Assembly (NCBI GenBank): GCA_002067065.1
Contig: MVPY01000026.1
Span: 1-7,272, forward strand
Direction of reading: 5' to 3'
Length of the DNA stretch: 7,272 bases
From: Methanobacterium sp. PtaB.Bin024
Lineage (GTDB): Archaea > Methanobacteriota > Methanobacteria > Methanobacteriales > Methanobacteriaceae
Shown: piece by piece, positions 1 through 6,419 of the stretch
Position numbering within the stretch: the stretch's first letter is position 1
How the letters are laid out: each line of letters begins with the position of its first letter
Notes under the pieces: generated by a model
Database searches by the model: none
What the model was told of the DNA's origin: nothing
Seen by the model: the letters and a program-made list of their open reading frames with translations, nothing else
Made by a program: the position numbers and the translations under genes

Positions 1-75
1 GGCCAAAGTCACATTCTGAACACTCTTATAAGACCCACCAACACGATCCACAGTGACATTTGGGGCAACGGTATC
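1..75 (-). other. Start of a CHB_HEX_C-like repeat domain (cut by window edge)
   Basis: The last 25 visible residues (1451-1475) start with DTVAPNVTVDRVGGSYKS and continue VQNVTLA. This fits the opening of the chitobiase/beta-hexosaminidase C-terminal-type repeat, whose usual form is PTVTVDPAGGTYN-x-x-QNVTL. Such repeats are frequently found in tandem in Methanobacterium surface proteins. Only the first strands are inside the window, so the family call is tentative. Confidence 0.5.
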
Positions 76-3000
76 TACCAACTGATAAAGCCCAACACCA
101 TTAGATCCACCGAAACGCTCCGTTCCCACATAATTTATATAAATCTCATACGTACCAGGAAGCCCTGATATCCGAATGCTCTTAGTTGCAGAACCATTAA
201 CCAATTCCAAAGTACCTAAAGAATTACCATTCAAGAAGAATTCCACAAAGCCATCAGTAACAGGAGAACCATCCTCACCAGTCACATTCACGGTTGCATC
301 AACATAATCCCCATTTTCACCAATCGGTTTAGACAAAGTAACATTAGTGTTAGTCGCATCCGTATGGAAATCAACATCTAAAGACAGGGAATTACCATTG
401 GTAAAGTTCGCAACTATAGTGTTAACACCATAATCATTCACAGTGTAAATTACATTGAATAAATTGCCTGAAGCAGGGTTAACCGTACCATTTTCAACTA
501 AATATGCAAACTCTTCTGCAGGAATAGGTATAGAGCTCACGTCATAATCGTAGTAATCCGTGCCGTCAAATGCCGTGTAAATCAGGCTAACAACCTGACT
601 CAAACCAGCTTTCCCATCAGCTATTAACTTAGGCACAATCCAATAATCTAAAATAGTATTTACCTTATACTGATTATTACCATATTGCTCAATTTTAACA
701 AAACCATCATAAGGGTTGTTGAATCCCCAATAGTTATTGTTTAAATTCATAGTCACAGCAGCATTTGGAGTCCATGCTTTCTGAAGAGTTACTTGATTAA
801 GTATTACAGAATCTGTAATATTAATATTCCCCCCAAATATAACTCCTGTGGTATTTTCAAATAAACAGCCTTGTATAATTGAACCAGGAGCACCAATAAA
901 TGATAAATAATAAAAATCAACTGTATTAAAACCGTTTCCTGCTGGATCATCAGTCCTGAATATGTCATCACACTGCATATTTATAAAAGAACTGTTGATA
1001 ACTTTCCATAAAGCTTCATAATATGCACTATTTCCAGATCCACCAGTAATTCCACCACTTGAATTAAAAGTACAATTTATTAATTCTATAGTGGGTCTTA
1101 CCGCATTCTGACCTGTATCCCATGTATGATGTAAATCTAAAGTATTATTTGTAAAATTACAGTTTGAAATGGAAATAATTTTGCCTGCAGTCGAACCACG
1201 CCAAAGTATAGCACCATGACCACCGCTACTAAAAGTAAGGTTATTTGATATTACTAAGTCTTTAAAAGTGCAGCCAGAAATTATTGTATTATTCAATCCG
1301 TTTAGGAAAACAGCAACACCACCAACGGCAGCAGTATTGTTTTCAAATATAGTATTATATATTTCCAAAGTAGATGTAGCATAAGAAGCTAAAACACAAG
1401 TTCCATAATTAGTCCCATAATTAGATCTGAAAATTGAATTATTAATAGTTAATTTTCCATTATTTTCAAGAGAAACTGAAACTCCATTATTATTTTCAAA
1501 GATACAATTATCAATTGTATCAATCCCCCCAATTCGAATAATACCTGCATTAGATGTTCCTGATGATGAAGTAACATTATTACCCTTTGCATTTCTTATC
1601 GTTAAATTAGAAAATGTGACTGATAAAGTATCATATAATTTACTAGTTGAAAATATCCAATTAGTAGCTTCACCATCTATAATTGACTGGTTTTTTGTTC
1701 CGGTTATAGTTATATTTAGATAATTCGGTAATGTCAGGTTTACATTACCCGTGCCTTTTATGGTTCCAGGTAGAATATTTACTGTTAGATTTAAGGTTTT
1801 TAAAACACCTTCATTAATTGCTTTTTCAATTGTGGCATAAGGATTGTTTATGGAACCATCACCGGTAGTGTCACTTCCATTTTGCCCGACATAGTATGTT
1901 AAGGAATCATATGCTTCAGCAGCAATATTTAGAATACCATTTTGAATAAGTGCATTTGCAAAGTTAGTACTGTTTCCTGTTATTTGATAAATACCATTAC
2001 TAAAACCTGCAACATTTAACTCGGCAACATTATCAACCAATGGGGCAGCGCCTACAAATACTCCATCAATGTAAAAATTAACAGATACCCCATTAACAGT
2101 AATTCCTGGGAAATCCAAAATTGCTCTAAGAGTATTTGTAAGAGAACTTGAATTCTTAGATACAAATATCAACACCACATCATCATTTAAAACAATCCCA
2201 CGGTTTCCGTCAATATAAACATCACTGGTGACATTATTATCAGTAAAAGTACAGTCAGTGATGTTTAATTTATCCTGAGCATTAGATAAAAGGAAAATTG
2301 CATTACCCTGTAAGTCATTATTTTCAAATATATTATTAACGAATGATCCACCACCACTTACAATATATGAAGCATTATTTCCTTCAAAAGAATTGTTAAC
2401 ACTTAAATGTGTATAATCTCCACTGGTAGAAACTGAAACAATAACTCCCTCAGTATAGGCGCTACCTGAACAAGTGTTGTTAATAAATTGATTATTTCTG
2501 CTTACAGAGTTGCCAGTGAAATATGCTATGTAACCTGAACCAAAAGTGTTGTTAATGAATGTTGAATTTTCTAAGGCAGGATTATCACCTAAATAAACAA
2601 CACCATATGAATAAAGTGAGTAAATGGGATTAGTTGGATTGAAGAAGTTATTTATAAAAGTACAATTACTAACCAGAGATTGTTCGTTATCATAACTGTA
2701 TCCAGTACTTATATATAAAGAAGTTCCGTCATTATGAATAAATGATGAATTATAAACTGACCCACTGATAAGTTTAACCACAGCAGCATTCCTTCCAACA
2801 ACATTATCCTCAAAGATACAGTTAGAAAATGTAATCTTTTTATATTTTGGATTAGTACCCCCCAAACCAGTACCACTGGATATTATTATTCCACCACTGG
2901 TAACTGTATTATTAAAGTTTCTTATGGTTAAGTTCACTAAGTTTGCTTGTACGCTTGTTCCAAAATCAAAAAGCAAACTGGTACCATTACCATCGATGAT

Positions 3001-4425
3001 TGATTGATTATAATTTAAACCCATTATGTTTAAGTAGCCAAGATGTTCTGTAAGATCTAAGTTTACATTACCCAATCCAGAATAGATACCATCTAAAAGG
3101 TAGATGTTAACATAAATTTTACCATCTGCAAATCCTAGATCAATAGCTTTTTGTATGGTTTTAAATGGAGTGCTAATGGTTAAACCATCATTTGCATCAT
3201 CATCCCCGGTAGGTGAAATATAGTAGGTTGAAGGATTAAGGTTAAGATTCACATTCAGTGTTCCATTGGTTATATTACTGTAATACATGGAAGCACCATT
3301 TAAAACATAAACACCATTGTCTAGTAGTTCACTAGCAGTTAATGTAAATGCTCCATTAATTACACTGGCACTTCCAAGAAGTATTGAATCAGCAGATAAA
3401 CTGATGGAACCCCCATCAATAGGAACTCCCTTATCATCAATAACCGATCCAGTTATGGTAAAAGTAGGACTTGTAATACTGTTACTGTTAATGGTTACAA
3501 ATGAATTATTGACTAAGCCATTAACCTTAATATAATTTCCACTACCACTGGCAGCAGAGCAAAGAATCATATCGTTGTTTTCGAGGTAAAGATTTCCCCC
3601 ATATATAGCTCCACCACCATAGGAACCCGTACCCGTAGATTGACTATTTTCAAAGTAGTTGTCAACAACAGAGGTATATGAAGCATACAGTGAACCACCA
3701 TTCTGTGTAGCAACCGAATTGAGGAATGTAGAATTTGTAACAGAGGAATATCTATCTGCGCCACCACTTATGTATACTGAACCTCCAGATCTACCTGAGT
3801 TATTTACAAATTCAGAATTACTAATATTACAAATTGAATATGAATATATTGCTCCACCATCTTTGGTTGCATAGTTATTGATGAAAAAGGAATTTGAAAC
3901 TGTTAAACTGCCAGAGCCAGATCCTGTATATATCACCCCTCCAGAACTAGTAGCATTATTATTTTCAAAAGAAGAATTATATACACTTAATTTTCCGTTA
4001 CTGGCAATAGCTCCACCACTACCGGTGATCTTACCGTTTATAAAAGTTATGTTAATTAAATTTACAGTAGAGGTACTGCCAATATTAATCAGCCAACTGG
4101 TGTTTCCACCATCAATGAATGTCTTATTAATTCCAGCACCAATAAAAGTTAAGGACCCACCAGAGGTATGATTTTTACTGATAGTTGAATTGACATTCCC
4201 AACTCCAGAGAATGTCCCATCACTTAAATGGATGATAACGCTATTATTTTCATCAGAAACATTGATAGCCTTACCAATGGTAGCATAAGGACTACTCAAA
4301 TCACCAGAGTTAGAATCACTACCATTTACAGCCACATACACATCTTGAACCGGCGCAGCACTAGCCACACCTACAAAAAGAAAAGATAACAACAAAATAA
4401 TACTTATCAATACCATTTTTCGCAT
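1..4425 (-). CDS. Large secreted adhesin-like protein with beta-helix modules (3' end outside window)
   Basis: I read all 1475 codons in this frame and found no stop, so the gene is open to the left edge. The start at 4425 gives a classic signal peptide: basic MRKM, a hydrophobic stretch at residues 5-20, and an A-S-A site with likely cleavage after Ala23. A second Met at residue 4 is a possible alternative start. The mature part has three parallel beta-helix modules (about residues 28-319, 400-760 and 842-1272). Each opens with a Y(Y/V)-x4-G-(S/D)-D...P(Y/F)xTI-x-KAI block, then GNVN and (S/T)-(I/F)-IDG motifs. After that come many coils of the form N-(S/C)-x-F-x-N-N. Ig-like segments lie between and after the modules. 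More than 50 N-x-S/T sequons suggest heavy N-glycosylation. Family knowledge: such adhesin-like proteins are abundant at the surface of Methanobacteriales and are thought to mediate cell-cell or surface contact. Substrate and partner are unknown. The C-terminal anchor is not visible. Confidence 0.9.
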   Translation of the reverse strand, partial: MRKMVLISIILLLSFLFVGVASAAPVQDVYVAVNGSDSNSGDLSSPYATIGKAINVSDENNSVIIHLSDGTFSGVGNVNSTISKNHTSGGSLTFIGAGINKTFIDGGNTSWLINIGSTSTVNLINITFINGKITGSGGAIASNGKLSVYNSSFENNNATSSGGVIYTGSGSGSLTVSNSFFINNYATKDGGAIYSYSICNISNSEFVNNSGRSGGSVYISGGADRYSSVTNSTFLNSVATQNGGSLYASYTSVVDNYFENSQSTGTGSYGGGAIYGGNLYLENNDMILCSAASGSGNYIKVNGLVNNSFVTINSNSITSPTFTITGSVIDDKGVPIDGGSISLSADSILLGSASVINGAFTLTASELLDNGVYVLNGASMYYSNITNGTLNVNLNLNPSTYYISPTGDDDANDGLTISTPFKTIQKAIDLGFADGKIYVNIYLLDGIYSGLGNVNLDLTEHLGYLNIMGLNYNQSIIDGNGTSLLFDFGTSVQANLVNLTIRNFNNTVTSGGIIISSGTGLGGTNPKYKKITFSNCIFEDNVVGRNAAVVKLISGSVYNSSFIHNDGTSLYISTGYSYDNEQSLVSNCTFINNFFNPTNPIYSLYSYGVVYLGDNPALENSTFINNTFGSGYIAYFTGNSVSRNNQFINNTCSGSAYTEGVIVSVSTSGDYTHLSVNNSFEGNNASYIVSGGGSFVNNIFENNDLQGNAIFLLSNAQDKLNITDCTFTDNNVTSDVYIDGNRGIVLNDDVVLIFVSKNSSSLTNTLRAILDFPGITVNGVSVNFYIDGVFVGAAPLVDNVAELNVAGFSNGIYQITGNSTNFANALIQNGILNIAAEAYDSLTYYVGQNGSDTTGDGSINNPYATIEKAINEGVLKTLNLTVNILPGTIKGTGNVNLTLPNYLNITITGTKNQSIIDGEATNWIFSTSKLYDTLSVTFSNLTIRNAKGNNVTSSSGTSNAGIIRIGGIDTIDNCIFENNNGVSVSLENNGKLTINNSIFRSNYGTNYGTCVLASYATSTLEIYNTIFENNTAAVGGVAVFLNGLNNTIISGCTFKDLVISNNLTFSSGGHGAILWRGSTAGKIISISNCNFTNNTLDLHHTWDTGQNAVRPTIELINCTFNSSGGITGGSGNSAYYEALWKVINSSFINMQCDDIFRTDDPAGNGFNTVDFYYLSFIGAPGSIIQGCLFENTTGVIFGGNINITDSVILNQVTLQKAWTPNAAVTMNLNNNYWGFNNPYDGFVKIEQYGNNQYKVNTILDYWIVPKLIADGKAGLSQVVSLIYTAFDGTDYYDYDVSSIPIPAEEFAYLVENGTVNPASGNLFNVIYTVNDYGVNTIVANFTNGNSLSLDVDFHTDATNTNVTLSKPIGENGDYVDATVNVTGEDGSPVTDGFVEFFLNGNSLGTLELVNGSATKSIRISGLPGTYEIYINYVGTERFGGSNGVGLYQLVDTVAPNVTVDRVGGSYKSVQNVTLA
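76..360 (-). other. Ig-like domain in the adhesin C-terminal region
   Basis: Residues about 1357-1450 of the adhesin. Visible core motifs are TNVTLSKPIGENGDYVDATV, then DGSPVTDGFVEFFLNG, then a GTYEIYINYVGTERFGGSNG strand pair. This is the pattern of bacterial/archaeal Ig-like repeats of the Big_3 type, which act as stalk units in surface proteins. A preceding stretch (about residues 1276-1350) also looks like an Ig-like strand set but is less certain. Confidence 0.6.
610..1902 (-). repeat. Beta-helix module 3 of the adhesin
   Basis: Residues about 842-1272, the longest of the three modules. It opens with TYYVGQNGSDTTGDGS, NNPYATIEKAI, GTGNVN and QSIIDGEATNW. The coils include NCIFENN, NSIFRSN, NTIFENN, NCNFTNN and NCTFNSS. 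It ends with NNNYWGFNNP and, about 25 residues later, an aromatic DYWIVP. A terminal N-x-WWG/YWG motif followed by a hydrophobic W strand is a common end of NosD-type beta-helices, which suggests that this is the last helix module before the C-terminal Ig-like region. Boundaries are approximate. Confidence 0.65.
2146..3228 (-). repeat. Beta-helix module 2 of the adhesin
   Basis: Residues about 400-760. The opening repeats that of module 1: YYISPTGDDDANDG, STPFKTIQKAI, GLGNVN and QSIIDGNGTS. Coils include NCIFEDN, NSSFIHN, NCTFINN, NSTFINN, NQFINN, NIFENN and DCTFTDN. It lacks the dense GG(A/S)IY turns of module 1, so the modules have diverged. It is followed by an Ig-like linker (about residues 765-835) with the core VNGVSVNFYIDGVFVG. 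Boundaries are approximate. Confidence 0.65.
3469..4344 (-). repeat. Beta-helix module 1 of the adhesin
   Basis: Residues about 28-319 of the adhesin. The module opens with VYVAVNGSDSNSG, followed by SPYATIGKAI, GVGNVN and KTFIDGGNTSW. The coil series NSSFENN, NSFFINN, NSEFVNN and NSTFLN follows, with GG(A/S)(I/V/L)Y turns between the coils. This is the pattern of DUF1565/NosD-like or pectate-lyase-like right-handed beta-helices. An Ig-like linker (about residues 320-395, with the KGVPIDGGSISL core) separates it from module 2. The boundaries are approximate, read from motifs rather than a profile search. Confidence 0.65.
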
Positions 4426-4432
4426 TTTTAAT

Positions 4433-4439
4433 CCGCCCC
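4433..4439 (-). promoter_or_regulatory. Possible ribosome binding site of the adhesin gene
   Basis: On the coding strand GGGGCGG lies seven bases before the ATG at 4425. It is an imperfect match to the archaeal Shine-Dalgarno GGAGGTGAT, but it stands out as a G-rich patch in a very AT-rich leader. The spacing fits the start at 4425 better than the second Met at residue 4. Confidence 0.45.
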
Positions 4440-4479
4440 GTTAAATTTTAATCCATTTTTCCAAACAATAGATTTAACG
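4439..4479 (-). promoter_or_regulatory. Possible leader hairpin (8-bp inverted repeat) before the adhesin start
   Basis: A perfect 8-bp inverted repeat, CGTTAAAT at 4439-4446 and ATTTAACG at 4472-4479 with 25 bases between, falls inside the predicted 5' leader. On the mRNA the 3' arm runs into the G-rich ribosome-binding patch, sharing one base with it. The stem is AT-rich and the loop long, so it may be chance. Confidence 0.3.
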
Positions 4480-4509
4480 ATCTTAATAAATTTGGTTTAC
4501 ACGATAGGC

Positions 4510-4524
4510 TATATAAACGTTTCC
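4510..4524 (-). promoter_or_regulatory. Archaeal promoter (BRE + TATA box) of the adhesin gene
   Basis: On the minus strand the sequence reads GGAAACG followed by TTTATATA (TATA at 4510-4517, BRE-like purine/A stretch at 4518-4524). TTTATATA matches the archaeal box A consensus closely. Transcription would begin about 25 bases downstream, near 4487, giving a leader of about 60 bases before the ATG at 4425. Confidence 0.65.
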
Positions 4525-4525
4525 A

Positions 4526-4552
4526 ATTTACTTGAAATATTTTCAAGTAAAT
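4526..4552. promoter_or_regulatory. 27-bp perfect palindrome abutting the adhesin promoter: candidate operator/activator site
   Basis: The 12-base arms ATTTACTTGAAA (4526-4537) and TTTCAAGTAAAT (4541-4552) are exact reverse complements around a TAT spacer. The palindrome starts two bases upstream of the BRE of the adhesin promoter. Archaeal activators and some repressors bind dyad sites in this position as dimers, so a regulator site is the natural reading. No regulator gene is visible in the window. A terminator hairpin is less likely because no T-run follows either arm. Confidence 0.5.
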
Positions 4553-4643
4553 CTGAATCAGTAGAAAATAGACCACCAACCCTATCCCAAAACATTAAAA
4601 TATATGCAAAAAAACAAATTCTATAAAAAAAGTTTAGCTTTTA
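4553..4643. other. AT-rich intergenic remnant between palindrome and IS
   Basis: No gene is seen here. On the minus strand the right part (about 4607-4643) is T-rich, with runs of six and seven T. It appears to continue the T-rich tract that follows coaBC on the far side of the IS, as expected if the IS split one original intergenic region. Confidence 0.4.
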
Positions 4644-4648
4644 AAGAT
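4644..4648. repeat. Target site duplication, left copy (AAGAT)
   Basis: AAGAT directly adjoins the left inverted repeat and is repeated exactly at 6360-6364, directly after the right inverted repeat. Confidence 0.75.
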
Positions 4649-4663
4649 GAGGTTGTCCCATGA
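4649..4663 (+). repeat. IS left terminal inverted repeat
   Basis: GAGGTTGTCCCATGA, an exact inverted match to the right end at 6345-6359. The adjoining inner bases are T/A-rich on both ends and continue an imperfect match. The 16th outer base pair (T4648/A6360) would also pair, but it is better counted as part of the target duplication. Confidence 0.92.
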
Positions 4664-4699
4664 AATTATTTTTTTAAATTTAGGAATATCTGCTTTTTT

Positions 4700-6255
4700 T
4701 TACGTGTTTAGATTTATGAAATCTATTTTAACAGAATTTTGAGAATTGTAGATTCTTTTTATAATATGGGATATGTTTAAAAGGTTTTTTTCAGTTATTG
4801 TTTGTTTTAATCCTCGTGTTAAGAATTCTGTGTACTTCATATTCTGCTTTATGTTGCCAAACGGCCATTCTACTGTTTCTTTTCGTTTTGCGAACTCCTT
4901 TTTGCCTTCTGATGTTTCCATTTTAAAAGCCATTTTTTTCGCTAAAACACCGCCGTAGTCCGTTATAACTCTTAATCGATTTTTACCAACAATATTCCTG
5001 TTGATCAGGACATCTAAAACAATCACTGCAATAATATTGACGCCTAGAAACCTCATTATACTCATAAGTCTTTTGATAAGGTAAAATTTTATTATTTGGA
5101 CAAATATAAACATTTTTACGGTAATCGTATTGGAAATTATGCTTAGAAAAAGGTTTATCTTTTTTTAAACTTTTTTTGGCTTTGTGTGCCTGTTCTCGGT
5201 TAGGAATATAACCATCCAGCTCCTTTTTATCTAGATATTGCAGGTTATCCTCCGTATGGTATCCATTATCTGCACTAATTTTTGTATCATCAGGTAAAGG
5301 TCCTAATGTGTCTATTATTTGTTCTATTTGAGGAACTAGTTGATAATAATCGGTTGAATCCTGTGTTACACTGCTGGCAAGTATAATTCCAGAATCATAA
5401 ATCCACTGCGTGTTGTAAATTGTATGCAAACTCCCAGTGATTCTTTTTATTCTTCATCCAGCGTGATTCAGGGTCAGTTAAACTAACCGTACTTTGTTGC
5501 GTCTTTTTTAATTCCTCTTCAGCATGATCCAGTTTTTCTAAAACCTGTTCTTTTTCTTCCGGGCCGTTACAGGCTTGTTCTATGAGTTTAAATGAGGATT
5601 TTCGGAGTTTATTTTCATTAGAACTGTCTGTATTTTCTCGTAATTCATTTTGAATTATTTCATGGACTTTTTCACGGTTGATGAGTTCTTTTGGAACTTC
5701 ATCACCTCTTTTATCGCCGTGAATCTTGTCTTCTTCCTCGTCGGTTTCTATTCCCCTTTTTAATATTCTACGAATGGTTTCTATTTCTTCCTGGTTAATT
5801 AAATTATTCTGAGAAGCGCTGGCTTTGATTTTAGTACCATCTATAGCTATATGATTTAATTGAACTAATTTCCATTTCTTAGCAATCTTAACGGTCATTT
5901 TAAACGCTTCTTCAATTTGGCTGGCGCATTCGATTTTAAACCGGCAAATCGTCCTGAAATCAGGCTTATCCATCCCTGAAAGATACATATAAACCAAATT
6001 CTCCTCCGCAAGCCGTGCAATCTTCCTAGATGAAAATATACCATCAATTGAAGCCATAATAACTAACATTAACAACATTCGACGAGAATACGCTGCCTCA
6101 CCAAGTGTATGCCTATATTTTTGGTCTATTTTCTTGAAATCCAACTCCCCCACCAAATTAGCTATAAAATAACAAATATGGTTCTTCGGAATAAAATCTA
6201 TAACACGCCTAGGCACCAACCAAGTCTGACCAATCCGATCCTCTTTCAAAGCCAT
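4700..6255 (-). pseudogene. IS1182-family DDE transposase, broken by two frameshifts
   Basis: The protein is spread over three minus-strand frames: 6255-5395, then to 4983, then to 4700. Joined, they give a near full-length transposase of about 518 residues. The N-terminal part (RRMLLMLVIMASIDGIFSSRKIA and on to FRTICRFK) fits the DUF772/InsH N-domain. The DDE residues are all present: Asp in HIAIDGTKIKAS, Asp in ISADNGYHTED, Glu in VEWPFGNIK. A CxxCxxCx6C cluster precedes the last part. Break 1 (about 5399-5401): the frame ends AVDL-stop, while removing one T of a TTT gives AVD-YDSGIIL. Break 2 (about 4988-4989): removing one T of a TT gives EYC-GKNRLRVITDYGG instead of EYCW-stop. Both are +1 lesions. 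I prefer the start at 6255 (MALKEDRIGQTWLVP) over the Met at 6288, because a GGTGGTG-like ribosome site lies just upstream and MVIFSFLVVFF is not family-like. Confidence 0.88.
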
Positions 6256-6261
6256 AAAAAA

Positions 6262-6268
6262 CACCACC
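6262..6268 (-). promoter_or_regulatory. Ribosome binding site deciding the transposase start
   Basis: The coding strand reads GGTGGTG, six bases before the ATG at 6255. It is close to the archaeal GGAGGTG consensus and supports that Met over the one at 6288, for which this site would lie inside the reading frame. Confidence 0.5.
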
Positions 6269-6295
6269 AAAAAACTAAAAATCACCAAATAAGAA

Positions 6296-6302
6296 TATAT
6301 AA
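6296..6302 (-). promoter_or_regulatory. Possible TATA box of the transposase gene
   Basis: TTATATA on the minus strand about 41 bases before the ATG at 6255 would place a start of transcription near 6273. A second candidate, TTTATATT, lies further upstream at about 6310-6317. The region is so AT-rich that either could be chance. Confidence 0.35.
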
Positions 6303-6344
6303 GAACTAGAATATAAATTTAACCCTTATAAATCAAAAAACTAA

Positions 6345-6359
6345 TCATGGGACAACCTC
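6345..6359 (-). repeat. IS right terminal inverted repeat
   Basis: TCATGGGACAACCTC, the exact reverse complement of the left end at 4649-4663. It marks the transposase-promoter side of the element. Confidence 0.92.
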
Positions 6360-6364
6360 AAGAT
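6360..6364. repeat. Target site duplication, right copy (AAGAT)
   Basis: AAGAT follows the right inverted repeat and matches the left copy at 4644-4648. Five bases are short enough to match by chance, but the exact fit to both inverted-repeat boundaries makes a true duplication likely. Confidence 0.75.
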
Positions 6365-6382
6365 AAAATAAAAAGTAAAAAA
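6365..6382 (-). terminator. T-rich terminator of coaBC
   Basis: The coding strand downstream of the coaBC stop carries successive T runs (six, five and four T, separated by one or two bases) with no strong hairpin. This is the usual form of an archaeal intrinsic terminator. It lies 38-55 bases after the stop and ends right at the IS target duplication. Confidence 0.5.
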
Positions 6383-6419
6383 GCAACGGAAAATAATCAG
6401 AAAACACAGAATAAATTAT

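Larger units (their letters stand above)
4649..6359 (-). mobile_element. IS1182-type insertion sequence, complete ends, 1711 bp
   Basis: The element is bounded by perfect 15-bp terminal inverted repeats (GAGGTTGTCCCATGA at the left, its reverse complement at the right). It is flanked by an identical 5-bp AAGAT on both sides. It carries one transposase gene on the minus strand, broken by two frameshifts. The transposase motifs place it with the IS1182 family: DDE domain, the DPESRWMKNKK-like linker, a Cys-rich cluster, and VEWPFGNIK. The length is normal for that family. Intact ends and target duplication argue for a fairly recent, single insertion. With a broken transposase it could move only if a related active copy elsewhere supplies the enzyme. 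Confidence 0.9.

Noticed and set aside
3567..3767. Minus-strand 66-codon frame inside the adhesin
   Set aside because: It is a different frame of the same strand within the adhesin gene; its translation has no recognisable pattern.
3317..4171. Several plus-strand open frames of 70-100 codons opposite the adhesin gene
   Set aside because: They lie antisense to an uninterrupted 1475-codon frame with clear domain motifs, have Pro/Leu/Thr-rich low-complexity translations typical of reversed Asn/Gly/Ser codons, and show no ribosome-binding sites or family motifs.
1..4425. CRISPR array or DNA-level tandem repeat suggested by recurring ATTATTTTCAAA-like words
   Set aside because: The recurring words encode the F-E-N-N coil motif of the beta-helix at irregular spacing with variable flanks; there are no uniform repeats and spacers.
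4773..4958. Plus-strand 61-codon frame opposite the transposase
   Set aside because: It mirrors the conserved VITDYGG...VEWPFGNIK part of the transposase, which explains the open frame.
5392..5404. Programmed ribosomal frameshifting in the transposase
   Set aside because: The shift needed is +1 at both breaks and there is no X-XXY-YYZ slippery heptamer of the -1 type used by IS elements; IS1182-type transposases are normally a single frame.
4700..5429. Two separate small minus-strand genes in the IS
   Set aside because: Both are pieces of the same transposase as the frame ending at 5395; family motifs continue smoothly across each break once one T is removed.
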